Position numbers and translations under genes: made by a program. From SHWC01 sp050173345 (GTDB lineage Bacteria > Pseudomonadota > Alphaproteobacteria > UBA828): a stretch of 64,000 nucleotides of DNA. Each line of letters opens with the position of its first letter. Within the stretch, counting starts at the first letter, position 1. The notes under the pieces were generated by a model that was not told the DNA's origin, ran no database searches, and was given only the letters and a program-made list of their open reading frames with translations. Positions 46,501-54,219 of this stretch are shown piece by piece. The stretch is from assembly GCA_050173345.1 (NCBI GenBank), contig JBFXKW010000002.1:62001-126000 (forward strand), written 5' to 3'.

Positions 46501-47913
46501 GCGGCCGGTGGCGAAGCCCTCGCCGAGCATCCGGACGATCGCGTCGAAGTCTTCGCGCGGCAGCGCGCGATAGGGCCAGGCGCGGCGGAGCAGCGCATAG
46601 AGATCGTCCTCGCGCCATTCCTGCGCCGCGACCTCGGCAACGATCTGCTGGGCCAGCACGTCGAGCGGCCGCGTCGGGATCGAGAGGCGATCAAGCTCGC
46701 CCTGCCTGACGCTGCCGATCAGCGCCGCGCACTCGACCAGCTCGTCGCGCGAGAGCGGGAAGAGGCGCCCCTTGGGCGTGCCGCCGACCGCGTGGCCGGA
46801 GCGCCCGACCCGCTGCAGGAAACTCGCGATCGAGCGCGGCGAGCCAAGCTGGCAGACCAGCTCCACCTCGCCGATGTCGATGCCGAGCTCGAGCGACGCG
46901 GTCGCGACCAAGGCCCGCAACGCGCCGCGCTTGAGGCGCTGCTCGGCGTCCAGCCGGTGCTCCTTGGCGAGGCTGCCATGATGGGCGGCGACCTGCGCGG
47001 CATCCAGCCGCTGCGACAGGTGATGCGCCACCCGCTCGGCCATGCGCCGCGTGTTGACGAAGATCAGCGTGGTGCGGTGCGCCTCGATGAGCTGCGCGAG
47101 GCGGTCATAGGTCTGCTCCCAGACGTCGTTCGACATCACCGCTTCGAGCGGCGCGGGCGGGATTTCGAGGGCGAGGTCGCGCGCCCGCTGATGGCCGGTG
47201 TCGACGATCCTGCAAGCGCCGGCCGCCTCGCCGGCTGGCCCGGCGCCGGTCAGGAAGCGGGCGACCTCCTCGATCGGCTTCTGCGTCGCGGAGAGCCCGA
47301 TGCGCTGCAGCGGGCGGCCGCAGAGCGCCTCCAGCCGTTCGAGCGACAGCGCGAGATGCGCCCCGCGCTTGTTGGGCGCGAGGGCGTGGATCTCGTCGAC
47401 GATCACGCTCCGCGTGGTGTGCAGCATGGCGCGGCCGGATTCCGAGCCGAGCAGGATATAGAGCGATTCTGGCGTGGTCACCACGATGTGCGGCGGCCGG
47501 CGCAGCGCCCGAACACGGTCACCCGCCGGCGTGTCGCCGGTGCGTACCCAGGTGCGGATTTCGACGTCGGGCTGACCTTGCGCGCGCAGCGCATCGCGGA
47601 TGCCGGCGAGCGGCGCCTCCAGATTGCGCTGGATGTCGTTCGACAGCGCCTTCAGGGGCGAGACGTAGACGACCCGCGTCTCGTCGGGCAAGTCGCCCAC
47701 GAGGCCGTGCCGGGCCAGCTCGTCGAGCGCGGCGAGGAAGGCGGCGAGCGTCTTGCCCGAGCCGGTCGGCGCCGCGATCAGCACGTTCTCGCGCGCGCGG
47801 ATCGCCGGCCAGGCCTGCGCCTGCGCCGCGGTCGGCGCCGCGAAGCGGCCTTCGAACCAGGCGGCGACCGCCGGATGGAACAGCGTCTTCAGGTCGAGGG
47901 CGGTGGCGTCCAT
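43543..47913 (-). CDS. lhr: Lhr-family ATP-dependent helicase (long form)
   Basis: 1456 residues, comparable with the long Lhr proteins. SF2 core: FAAPTAAQAQAWPAI (Q-motif region), Walker A APTGSGKTLAAF (about 46-57), VDEIHALAPNKRG (motif II), LSATQKPIEEVARF (III), FVNTRRMAERVAHHL (IV) and QRVGRSGHAVGG (VI). After the helicase core comes the winged-helix and Lhr-specific domain, then a C-terminal region of about 600 residues. A 3'-5' translocase for RNA:DNA hybrids, implicated in DNA damage responses. Monocistronic, 184 bp upstream of encFtn. Confidence 0.92.
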   Translation of the reverse strand: MDATALDLKTLFHPAVAAWFEGRFAAPTAAQAQAWPAIRARENVLIAAPTGSGKTLAAFLAALDELARHGLVGDLPDETRVVYVSPLKALSNDIQRNLEAPLAGIRDALRAQGQPDVEIRTWVRTGDTPAGDRVRALRRPPHIVVTTPESLYILLGSESGRAMLHTTRSVIVDEIHALAPNKRGAHLALSLERLEALCGRPLQRIGLSATQKPIEEVARFLTGAGPAGEAAGACRIVDTGHQRARDLALEIPPAPLEAVMSNDVWEQTYDRLAQLIEAHRTTLIFVNTRRMAERVAHHLSQRLDAAQVAAHHGSLAKEHRLDAEQRLKRGALRALVATASLELGIDIGEVELVCQLGSPRSIASFLQRVGRSGHAVGGTPKGRLFPLSRDELVECAALIGSVRQGELDRLSIPTRPLDVLAQQIVAEVAAQEWREDDLYALLRRAWPYRALPREDFDAIVRMLGEGFATGRGRRGALIHHDAVNHVLRGRRGARLTALTSGGAIPDNADYRVLLEPESQFIGTVNEDFAVESLAGDVFLLGNHAYRILRVDRGTVRVEDANGLAPTIPFWLGEAPGRSDELSLAVSRLRAEVAARLDGDDAVCWLVEELGIEETPARELADYLAAAKAALGCLPTQERLVFERFFDEAGGMQLVIHSPYGSRLNRAWGLALRKRFCRRFNFELQAAATEDNIVLSLTAAHSFELAEVRGYLHAASARDVLIQALLDAPMFLTRWRWVASVALALPRFRGGKKVPPQFVRMEAEDLIATVFPDQLACAENLVGEREIPDHPLVNQTIGDCLTEAMDVAGLERLLARLEAGEIEVVARDLTQPSPLALEVLSARPYAYLDDAPLEERRTQAVMSRHWAGPESAAEFGRLDAEAITRVRAEAWPDARNADELHDALVWLGALNEEEAEAGPGWNEFLAQLARDKRVTRLGAPGKALWVAAERLPQFRALWPDVPAEPDIAAPEAYAREWLRDEALVEIVRGRLEGQGPVEQGALAEALGIAARELASAFAALEAEGFAMRGRFSPLGAGEEWCERRLLARIHQYTIKRLRAEIEPVSARDFLRFLLGWQRVTADARMEGPEAVEAIVGQLEGFEAPAGAWESEILPARLAGYDPAWLDDLCLAGRISWARLRPRAARTGEGERGVSPVRTTPIALLARRHARHWGPPAPADETARPSVRAQAVMQCLRERGALFFDELVEGTGLLRTQVEEALAELVALGLVNSDSFAGLRALLVPAARRRPLAGARRRHRTAVFDMENAGRWALARRSRPGTAEDAANAVEHIARTLLRRYGVVFGRLTGREADWLPPWRDLLRVYRRLEARGEIRGGRFVAGFPGEQFALPEAIGRLRETRRKPETGEFVSLSGADPLNLIGILAGSAKLSTLAGNRLLYRDGLPLAVLAGGEVQYLETLDPASQWEARKALLRQPGTLRRAVMVGDGGDPPHAEPA

Positions 47914-48082
47914 GCGTTCAAGGATAGCCGCACCGGACCAGCGACGACAGCAGCGACGTCACGGCGATCCCGCGGGGTTCTGCGACCAGGGTAGGATGGA
48001 ATCTAAGCCGCGACCCGACGGAATCAACGCGACCGTCGGCGCCCCACAACCGGGCGAACGAGGCGGCTATCGCCGGATTCGG

Positions 48083-49354
48083 TTAGGCGGCGTTAGGTCG
48101 GGCGATGCGCGGCGACAGCACGCGGAGCGCGGCATCCACCATCTCTGGATCGTACAGGCGGCCGCGATTGGCGCGGAGCTCTTCCAGGGCCTTCTTCAGC
48201 CCCGGGGCGCGCCGGTAGAGGCGATCGGACTCCATGGCGTCGATCACGTCCGCGATGCCGAGGATCCTGGCCTCGGGCAGGATGGCATCGCCCTTGATCC
48301 CCTCGGGGTAGCCCGAGCCGTCCATGCGCTCGTGATGCTGATAGGCGATCATGGCGACCGGCCAGGGGAAATCGACGCGCCTCAGCACGTCATAGGAGAG
48401 CCGGGGATGCGAGCGAGTAACGGCCATCTCCGACTCGCTGAGCGGCGTGGACTTGGTCAGGAACTCCATGGGCACGGCGATCTTGCCGAGATCGTGCACC
48501 AGCGCGGCCAGCCGCAAGCCCTCGATCCGCTGCTCGTCCATGCCCGCCTCGCGCGCGATATCGCAGGCGAGCGTCGCGACGCGCTCCTGATGACCCTGCG
48601 TATAGGGATCGCGCGCCTCGGCCATGGCGCCTATCGCCTCGACGAATTGAATCAGCGCGAGCTGCAGGCCGCGGAAGCGGGAACGCGATTGCGTCTCGGC
48701 CCGTTCGACCGCGGACATGTCGTGGCCGATGCCGAGAATACGCTGCACCGCGCCGTCCGGCCCGCGCAGCGGCGTGCTCCGCAGCAGGAACGGGGTGGTG
48801 CCGTGCTTGGTGAGGATGTGGCAGCGAAGCTCGGCGGCGGCGCCGGACCGCGCCTCGTCGAACGCCTGAGCGGCCGCGGCGCGATCCGCCTCCACGACCA
48901 GGTCGAGGCCCGAGACGCCTTTCAACTGGTCCCGCGTCCGGCCGAGCATGCGTTCGGACGCCTGATTCAACCGCACGATCCGGCAGCCGGCGTCCAGCTC
49001 GAACACCGGCTCCGGCAGCGCGTCGATCAACCGGTCTTCCGATATCGCCTGAGAGCGCAGCGCCGAATCCTTGGCGCTGGACTGGCGAAAGATCAGCCGG
49101 GCGCCGAAGAAGAGGAGCGTCGCGGTCGCAGCGACGAAGAGCCAGCCCTTGATGGATTGCGCCAGGGTCAGCGTCTCGACATCGGTGTCGACAAAGAAAA
49201 GGAAGAGCGCGCGGTCCGACAGGGCGATCCAGATGGTCGCGACCGCGGCGTAGCCCGCGGCGATGAGCAGCGACCATAAGGTGTGTGGATGGCGGGCGAG
49301 GCTCGCCAGCACGCCGTTGCGAGCAGTGAAGCGGTCGGCTCTGACCAGACTCAC
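48083..49354 (-). CDS. PAS/HD-GYP domain protein, probable cyclic di-GMP phosphodiesterase, membrane-bound
   Basis: 423 residues. Two N-terminal membrane segments (about 24-50 and 65-90) with a short outer loop, a PAS/PAC sensor (about 110-225) and an HD-GYP domain (about 235-415): LVHDLGKIAVP gives the HD pair, YQHHERMDGSGYPEGIKG gives GYP, followed by LGIADVIDAM. HD-GYP proteins hydrolyse cyclic di-GMP to control motility or biofilm. An AAACC-GTAT-GGTTT repeat at 49420-49433 lies 66 bp upstream and may be an operator. Confidence 0.88.
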   Translation of the reverse strand: MSLVRADRFTARNGVLASLARHPHTLWSLLIAAGYAAVATIWIALSDRALFLFFVDTDVETLTLAQSIKGWLFVAATATLLFFGARLIFRQSSAKDSALRSQAISEDRLIDALPEPVFELDAGCRIVRLNQASERMLGRTRDQLKGVSGLDLVVEADRAAAAQAFDEARSGAAAELRCHILTKHGTTPFLLRSTPLRGPDGAVQRILGIGHDMSAVERAETQSRSRFRGLQLALIQFVEAIGAMAEARDPYTQGHQERVATLACDIAREAGMDEQRIEGLRLAALVHDLGKIAVPMEFLTKSTPLSESEMAVTRSHPRLSYDVLRRVDFPWPVAMIAYQHHERMDGSGYPEGIKGDAILPEARILGIADVIDAMESDRLYRRAPGLKKALEELRANRGRLYDPEMVDAALRVLSPRIARPNAA

Positions 49355-49550
49355 GACTGACGGCCTTGTTCGGCCTCGACGGAGAAACCTGAACCGAGGC
49401 CCGGTTGCCCAAGACAGGAAAACCGTATGGTTTATGAGGTTAAGAAACCGTTAAGCCGACACAAGCGCCGCACGGCCGGCTCGCCGAGGTGAACCGGACT
49501 TCGGCCGAAAACTCGCCACCGAAGGCTAGGGCCGCGCGCCGCCTCGCGAC

Positions 49551-49575
49551 GCCTGCCTCGGCTGGCGAGGCAGGC
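49551..49575 (-). terminator. Perfect hairpin after the aminotransferase gene
   Basis: GCCTGCCTCG-GCTGG-CGAGGCAGGC, ten base pairs plus one flanking G-C pair, 30 bp past the aminotransferase stop. No T-run. It lies in the 251-bp gap 49355-49605 between that gene and the HD-GYP promoter; no gene is visible in the gap. Confidence 0.5.
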
Positions 49576-49605
49576 GCCGCAAAGCGCGGTGCAACGGCCC
49601 GCGCG

Positions 49606-50541
49606 CTACTCCGCCACCGCCACCTTTGGCGCCGGCGCCGCAAGCAAGCTCGCGATCGGCGTCGCGTGCCAGCCTTGCTTGCGCTTCTCCCAATAGAGGT
49701 CGCGGAGCTGGCAGGTGGCGAGGCCGGGCGCGCCATTGCCGATCGGTTTGTCGTTGACCCGCGTGATCGGGATGACGCCGCCGCCGGTCGAGGAGATGAA
49801 GACCTCGTCGGCCCCGGTCAGGTCCTCGGGGCGAAGCTCGGCCGCCTCAGCGGCGACGCCGATCGACTGGCAGAGGTCGAACACGGTGCGCCGCGTGATG
49901 CCTTCGAGCATGTTCTCGCCCGGCGTGCGCGCCTTATTGTTCTTGATGATCCAGACGTTGAAGCCCGGCCCCTCGGTGAGGAAGCCGTCCATCGAGAGCA
50001 GCACCGGCGCATCCGCGCCTGCGTCGAGCGCCTCGAACTGGGCGCTCGTCAGGTCCATGCGGTTGAAGTTCTTGCAGCGCTGGTTGATGGCGGCGTCCGG
50101 CGCGCGCCGCGTCTTGGCGATCCACAGATGGCCGCCGGTCTGCGTGCGCTCCTTCGGGATGACCGAGAAGTACGGCACCGAATAGGCGATGAACTCGTTG
50201 ATGCAGGTGCGCGGGTCGCCGAGCTCGTTGCCGTCGGCATAGCGGCCGCGCGTGCAGAGGATGAAGACCAGGCCCGCTTCGATGCCCGAGCGGTCGACGC
50301 ACTGCGCCATGATGTGCGCCATCTCGTCGTCGCTGACCGGCGGCTTCAGGCGGACGCCCGCGCAGGAGGCGTGGAACCGCTCGATATGGTCGGCGAGCCG
50401 GAAGAAGTTGCCGTCGGCGAACGACAGCGCGTCGAACACCACGTCGCTCTTGGTGAAGGCCGGATCGAGTATGCCGACGGTGGCATCGTCGACCGGCATG
50501 TAGCGCCCCTTCTGGTAGGCAATCCCCTTGGAATCGGTCAT
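49606..50541 (-). CDS. Fold-type IV PLP aminotransferase (BCAT/D-amino acid transaminase family)
   Basis: 311 residues from the ATG at 50541. The PLP lysine is Lys157 (INQRCKNFNRMDL); phosphate-binding TGGGVIPITRV and the acidic GFLTEGPGFNVWII block are present. Family enzymes make branched-chain amino acids, D-amino acids or (R)-amines; the sequence does not match classical IlvE closely, so substrate is left open. No neighbouring biosynthetic gene helps. The ribosome binding site is GGGAGGGAGACTGCGAG-like. Codons upstream to 50610 lack homology. Confidence 0.85.
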   Translation of the reverse strand: MTDSKGIAYQKGRYMPVDDATVGILDPAFTKSDVVFDALSFADGNFFRLADHIERFHASCAGVRLKPPVSDDEMAHIMAQCVDRSGIEAGLVFILCTRGRYADGNELGDPRTCINEFIAYSVPYFSVIPKERTQTGGHLWIAKTRRAPDAAINQRCKNFNRMDLTSAQFEALDAGADAPVLLSMDGFLTEGPGFNVWIIKNNKARTPGENMLEGITRRTVFDLCQSIGVAAEAAELRPEDLTGADEVFISSTGGGVIPITRVNDKPIGNGAPGLATCQLRDLYWEKRKQGWHATPIASLLAAPAPKVAVAE

Positions 50542-51028
50542 CTCGCAGTCTCCCTCCCGCCGGCATGCCCGGCCCCACGCCACGGCACCACCCGACGCCT
50601 GAACGGACACGGTAGGGCAGCGGCGAGGACGGGGTCAATCGCGGCGGGAGGGGCGAAATTCGAGGCAAGCGCGAGGCAGGCGGGCGACATGCGGCAATAG
50701 TCGCCTGCATTCACGCCTGATCGACCGCACGACCACCCCGCGGACCGATAAGATGGCGCTCGCGCTCAAGGGATGCCGCCACAACTGCGCGGCGGCTGGC
50801 AAATCGCAAGGCCGCTAGCATCGCCTATTGACGAGCCCCGCGTTCAATGGTCCACAGCCGGATGATCGTGGAGACCGGGCGCACATGTATAAAATATAAG
50901 CACGGCTTTTATCATTGTTTTTCCAACATAATCTATTCGAATCGCACGAATTCCTGAGAACGCAACAAAATACTCATACCCTGAACGCCTCGCGTGCGCT
51001 TTGCTCGCGAGTATTCGGGAGATCCACC
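50542..51028. other. 487-bp intergenic region, entry into lower-GC accessory DNA
   Basis: Lies between the divergent aminotransferase and ParB-domain genes. The left half is GC-rich like the core genome. From about 50880 to 50995 it turns AT-rich (TATAAAATATAAG, CTTTTATCATTG, CATAATCTATTC), which should include the ParB-domain gene's promoter. No tRNA, integrase or repeat boundary was found. Confidence 0.6.
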
Positions 51029-52174
51029 ATGACAACTCAGCAGCACGTTTCCATTCCCAACGATGTGCGCACCTGGGCCAACGACGGTTCCCCCATTCCG
51101 GATTGGGTACGAACGCACATAGTGGACAAGATGACGCCCAACGGTACTTTCCTCCTCTCAACGCCTATTGGGACCGCCAGGGTTCATCTCGGCAATATCG
51201 TGATTGAGCATTGTGGCGAACTATGGTCCCGAACACCCGATGAGGTTTCCAAACTCATTGAAGGACTCCAAGCGGAAACCACGCCGGCCGCAGCCGCGAT
51301 CGGACCGGGCAAATCAGCCCAGTTCGGAACCAGAAGTAAGTCGGGGAAAGGCAAGAAGCGCGGCACCCAACGCAAAATGGCTTTCCGCCTACCCATCGGC
51401 TCCATGCCGAGCATCGAATGGGTGCATACCTCGGAGCTTGTCGTCGACCAATCCTACCAACGCTCTATCGACAACGAAGGATCGCGCCGGCTGATAGCTA
51501 GCATCGCAGCCAACTTCGATTGGCGGCTCTGCGCGCCGCTCGTCGTCTCGCGGCGTGCAGATGGCTTGAAAGTCATCATCGATGGGCAGCATCGCTGGGC
51601 AGCAGCTGTTCGCCGAGGTGATCTACCTCAGCTGCCCTGCTGTCTCTTCACCTATGCCAGCCCGGAGGATGAGGCGCGTATGTTCATTGTCGCCAACAGG
51701 GCGCGCAAACCGATGAACCGCTTGGATGACTTTCATGCTGCGCTTGCCGCAGCGGACGAGGATGCATTGGAGATCCTGCGCCTGGTGACCGAGGCTGGGC
51801 TGACGATCGCGCGGCATACATCCTTCACGGCATGGAAGCCGGGAGAGGTGGCCTTCACGTCGTCCATCGCGACCGCGCTCCGTCGGCATGAAGACGCGGT
51901 GGTATCAGCGGCGCTGACATGCATGGCCGAGGCATTCGAGGGGCAATCCCTGACCCATGGCGCATCAGTGTTCGGAGCCTTGATCAAAATCTTCGCCAAT
52001 CCACCCGAGGGTTTCGACCCCGACAGGCTCGTGCCGGTGCTGCGCCGCTTCGACATGGCGAGCTTAGCCAAAATCGTTCGAGATCAAAGAGGCGTGGATG
52101 CTCGGGTAAGCACCGTATTCACGGCCATAGTAGAAGCGTTGGCCAACCTCGATGATGATTCCCCGATGGCATGA
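51029..52174 (+). CDS. ParB-like nuclease/Srx-fold domain protein of accessory DNA
   Basis: 381 residues from the ATG at 51029 (GGGAG eight nt before). N-terminal 100 residues: a PGDYG-like module (DWVRTHIVDKMTPNGTFLL, GNIVIEHCGELW) and a Lys-rich linker. Central ParB domain: VVDQSYQRSIDNEGSRRLI, then DGLKVIIDGQHRWAAAVRRG, matching the ParB box. C-terminal helical part of unknown function. Not a partition ParB (no parA, no HTH of KorB type). Lower GC than the flanking core genes. Probably a mobile-element gene; role unknown. Confidence 0.75.
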   Translation: MTTQQHVSIPNDVRTWANDGSPIPDWVRTHIVDKMTPNGTFLLSTPIGTARVHLGNIVIEHCGELWSRTPDEVSKLIEGLQAETTPAAAAIGPGKSAQFGTRSKSGKGKKRGTQRKMAFRLPIGSMPSIEWVHTSELVVDQSYQRSIDNEGSRRLIASIAANFDWRLCAPLVVSRRADGLKVIIDGQHRWAAAVRRGDLPQLPCCLFTYASPEDEARMFIVANRARKPMNRLDDFHAALAAADEDALEILRLVTEAGLTIARHTSFTAWKPGEVAFTSSIATALRRHEDAVVSAALTCMAEAFEGQSLTHGASVFGALIKIFANPPEGFDPDRLVPVLRRFDMASLAKIVRDQRGVDARVSTVFTAIVEALANLDDDSPMA

Positions 52175-52181
52175 GGGGAGG

Positions 52182-52218
52182 AGGTGCCGTGTTCGGGGTT
52201 GTCCGGAACACGGCACCT
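52182..52218 (+). terminator. 13-bp perfect stem hairpin after the ParB-domain gene
   Basis: Arms AGGTGCCGTGTTC and GAACACGGCACCT with an 11-nt loop, 7 bp after the stop. No T-run follows. It also lies inside a short open frame (52152-52349, plus strand) with a Cys-x4-Cys-x2-His pattern, CRVRGCPEHGTYRF, which I could not confirm as a gene. Confidence 0.55.
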
Positions 52219-52340
52219 ATCGTTTCACCAGAACGATCATCTACGCTGGACGCCGCCGCAATGTCTCTCTCCGGACAGGACAAGGAGGTAGAAGGCGGGC
52301 CGTAGACGATAGTGATGATCACTACGCTTTCGCTGTGGTC

Positions 52341-52766
52341 CTATCTTGAAGCCGAAGTTCCGTTCGGGGCGATCAAAGAGAGCTTGGGGAAATAGGTCCG
52401 ATAACGCGCCGCATCCCTCGTCAATAGCGAATATCCGGCTACAGCCGCGTGGGCGCCTATGAAGAAGTCCGGAAGCGGCAAACTCTTTGTTCCGCTTCGC
52501 TGCCGATAGGCGAGGAACGCCTTGCCAGCGAGAAAGGCCGCTTCGTACGGGATGGACTCACGATCGAACATGGTTTTCGGGAGCGCGGCATCGAGATCTT
52601 CGATGCGTGAATATCGAATCGACACCTCAGCATAGATGACCGGATTGATGACGAGGCGGTACCGATCGGCGGCGCGCTTGAGGGCCTCCGCGGACCACGC
52701 AAGCCAACGCGCGTCTTCCGTCATGACGTCAAGAAGAACATTAGCGTCAACCAGGACGGCTGTCAT
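52341..52766 (-). CDS. vapC: VapC-type PIN-domain toxin
   Basis: 141 residues. PIN fold acidic residues: Asp near the N-terminus (VLVDANVLLDV), Glu in YAEVSIRYS, and Asp in PLPDFFIGAHAAVAGYSLLTRDAARY. VapC toxins are magnesium-dependent RNases, often cutting initiator tRNA or rRNA. Its ATG directly follows the antitoxin stop (TGAATG), so the pair is translationally coupled. Confidence 0.9.
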   Translation of the reverse strand: MTAVLVDANVLLDVMTEDARWLAWSAEALKRAADRYRLVINPVIYAEVSIRYSRIEDLDAALPKTMFDRESIPYEAAFLAGKAFLAYRQRSGTKSLPLPDFFIGAHAAVAGYSLLTRDAARYRTYFPKLSLIAPNGTSASR

Positions 52767-52997
52767 TCAGTCATCGCGGGTCAGCGCCATTATGGCATCG
52801 GTGCTCATCGACACGTCGCCGCGGCCCCGCAGATGGGCAACGAAACGAGCGCCGCGACCGCCCTTGCCGGCCTTGGCACGAACGATACGCACAACCTTGC
52901 CGTCGAACTCGAACTCCACCTCGGTATGGGGCAACAGGCCCGCCCGTTCACGGATATCGACTGGGATAGTCACCTGCCCCTTCGACGTAATGCGCAT
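52767..52997 (-). CDS. vapB: VapB-type antitoxin, AbrB/SpoVT (swapped-hairpin) fold
   Basis: 76 residues. DNA-binding swapped hairpin MRITSKGQVTIPVDIRERAG, then a toxin-binding tail ending STDAIMALTRDD. It neutralises the PIN toxin and represses its own promoter. Its ribosome binding site AAGGAGA is part of the 30-bp palindrome just upstream, so binding should block both transcription and translation. Confidence 0.92.
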   Translation of the reverse strand: MRITSKGQVTIPVDIRERAGLLPHTEVEFEFDGKVVRIVRAKAGKGGRGARFVAHLRGRGDVSMSTDAIMALTRDD

Positions 52998-53004
52998 GAG
53001 TCGT

Positions 53005-53034
53005 CTCCTTACTCTTACATGTAAGAGTAAGGAG
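53005..53034. promoter_or_regulatory. 30-bp perfect palindromic operator of vapBC
   Basis: Arms CTCCTTACTCTTACA and its exact complement, no spacer, ending 8 bp before the vapB ATG. The central CTTACATGTAAG is typical of AbrB-type VapB autoregulatory sites. It covers the vapB ribosome binding site. Confidence 0.8.
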
Positions 53035-53164
53035 ATTTGTGCCGAATTTCAAGCCGCCCATCGACGCCGGGACAAGACCGTCGCGGCCTCTCGATCACAG
53101 CAGCACGGTTGATAGCAATCCGGGGAGGGGCAGTGGCGCAGCATGGAGCGCCATGGCGCAAATT

Positions 53165-53254
53165 TGGCGGAGGGGGCGGGATTCGAACCCGCGATACGTG
53201 TTACCGTATGCACGCTTTCCAAGCGTGTGCCTTAAGCCACTCGGCCACCCCTCC
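53165..53254 (-). tRNA. tRNA-Ser (anticodon GGA), CCA encoded
   Basis: 90 nt. Acceptor stem GGAGGGG pairs with CCCCTCC; the T arm GGGTTCGAATCCC and D arm GAGTGG are standard. Anticodon loop CTTGGAAAG reads GGA, serine UCC/UCU codons. The long variable arm ATACGGTAACACGTAT is characteristic of a class II serine tRNA. The 3' CCA is encoded. It lies between vapBC and the IS1595 transposon, 97 bp from the latter's target duplication. Confidence 0.97.
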
Positions 53255-53350
53255 TGCCGTGCCGCAGGGCCGGCAGGGCGGACAATAGCAAGAATGGGGA
53301 AGCCTGCAACACGCGCCGGCCGCCGGCAGCGGGCCGGTTTGCTTCCATGA

Positions 53351-53358
53351 TTCGATAA
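53351..53358. repeat. Target site duplication, left copy
   Basis: TTCGATAA, identical to 55601-55608. Eight bp is the usual IS1595-family target duplication. Confidence 0.92.
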
Positions 53359-53377
53359 GGCAATTGTATACTTGACT
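53359..53377. repeat. Left terminal inverted repeat of the IS1595-family transposon
   Basis: GGCAATTGTATACTTGACT, 19 of 19 match to the right end. AT-rich inside a GC-rich chromosome. The likely transposase binding site. Confidence 0.93.
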
Positions 53378-53384
53378 ACACAAC

Positions 53385-53615
53385 ATGCCCGAACCATCTG
53401 AAACCCGACAGGCCGGCGAAGAGGTTACGATTACTCCGAGGATGACGGACGCGGGGATTGCTGCCTTGCAGCTTTTTTCCGGGTCGGCTTCTGACGTTTT
53501 GGTTGGTGCGGTTTATAGCGCCATGAGGCATGCAGAAGGTGGGCGAATGTCCTCACGGTATCTGCATGAGCCCGCGCCGAGAAGTCGCCGTGATTTATCA
53601 AAAGATACGCCATGA
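53385..53615 (+). CDS. Small hypothetical passenger ORF, doubtful
   Basis: 76 residues. The N-terminal part (VTITPRMTDAGIAALQLF, then VYSAMRHAEG) resembles small proteins of mobile elements that begin with 'v-t-x-x-M-i-x-A-G' and end '-i-y-x-A-M'. No ribosome binding site is visible, and its 3' part is antisense to the end of the HEPN-like gene (185 bp overlap). Could be a truncated remnant. Confidence 0.3.
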   Translation: MPEPSETRQAGEEVTITPRMTDAGIAALQLFSGSASDVLVGAVYSAMRHAEGGRMSSRYLHEPAPRSRRDLSKDTP

Positions 53616-54066
53616 TCTTGCGCAGATCGGCGGTCATATCATTTAGAAGGGTAGGCGATACTGGAATTTCTTTGCGGTGTTTGTCCGTGAGGGCGACCAA
53701 AAAATTGGAGCTAATTCGTTCGTCAATCTTGTCGGGGACTGGGTCCGCTCCGTAATGCAAGATCTGATTGCGCACATCGTTGATGTGCCCGAGCTGTGTT
53801 AGCACCGCATCGGTTTCCTTCCTGCGCTCTTGGTCGGTCTCGGATATCAGCATCAAGCGACGCAGCAAGCCATTTGCGGTATCCACGCGAGCGCCCGAGA
53901 GAAGAGCGCGCGCGACAGGGAGGGTAAGCTTCGCCACGCTGGAAACTGCTATGAATAGAGCGCCTTCGACGGATGAGAAGGCATCTACAAATTCACCGAG
54001 GGATTCATGATACCTTCGAGTTTGCTCTTGTTCGCCGAGCATGCCGTGAGGCCCATAGTTAGCCAT
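53431..54066 (-). CDS. HEPN-like protein, passenger of the IS1595-family transposon
   Basis: 211 residues from the ATG at 54066, which follows a strong ribosome binding site (GGAGGG, 8 nt). Nearly all-helical. Residues 95-106, HINDVRNQILHYG, hold Arg99-x4-His104, the R-x(4-6)-H signature of HEPN ribonucleases. The C-terminal 25 residues are very basic (KRQKPTRKKAARQ), suggesting nucleic-acid binding. HEPN proteins include toxins and antiphage RNases. A matching antitoxin is not obvious, though a short ORF starts divergently at the same point. Function is inferred from one motif and the fold pattern. Confidence 0.55.
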   Translation of the reverse strand: MANYGPHGMLGEQEQTRRYHESLGEFVDAFSSVEGALFIAVSSVAKLTLPVARALLSGARVDTANGLLRRLMLISETDQERRKETDAVLTQLGHINDVRNQILHYGADPVPDKIDERISSNFLVALTDKHRKEIPVSPTLLNDMTADLRKIMAYLLINHGDFSARAHADTVRTFAHLLHASWRYKPHQPKRQKPTRKKAARQQSPRPSSSE

Positions 54067-54211
54067 GGCTAAGCCCTCCGATCCGACCAAAGACCCGAAG
54101 TTCCGCGAGACGGTGGAGCGGATGCTACGCGCGCCACCGAAACCGCATAAACCTACATCAAGCAAGATGTCTGACAGAAAGAAAAAGCCGCCCAAGAAGG
54201 AGGGCGGCTAG
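54065..54211 (+). CDS. Small conserved-type hypothetical protein in transposon
   Basis: 48 residues, MAKPSDPTKDPKFRETVERM then a Pro/Lys-rich tail. The pattern K-D-P-x-F-x-x-x-V followed by PPKPHKP recurs in small proteins next to mobile elements, from general recollection. Its start codon overlaps that of the divergent HEPN-like gene (CATG). No ribosome binding site is seen, so a leaderless transcript is possible. It ends 9 bp before the next small ORF. Confidence 0.5.
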   Translation: MAKPSDPTKDPKFRETVERMLRAPPKPHKPTSSKMSDRKKKPPKKEGG

Positions 54212-54219
54212 GAGGAAAG

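Noticed and set aside
43558..47994. A 1478-codon open frame antisense to lhr
   Set aside because: Same composition bias; the lhr frame carries all helicase motifs.
50700..53254. A genomic island integrated at tRNA-Ser
   Set aside because: The tRNA orientation and the accessory genes would fit, but I found no integrase and no duplicate of the tRNA 3' end near the left side.
53385..53615. Confident gene call at the left end of the transposon
   Set aside because: Kept only as a low-confidence entry because it lacks a ribosome binding site and overlaps the HEPN-like gene antisense.
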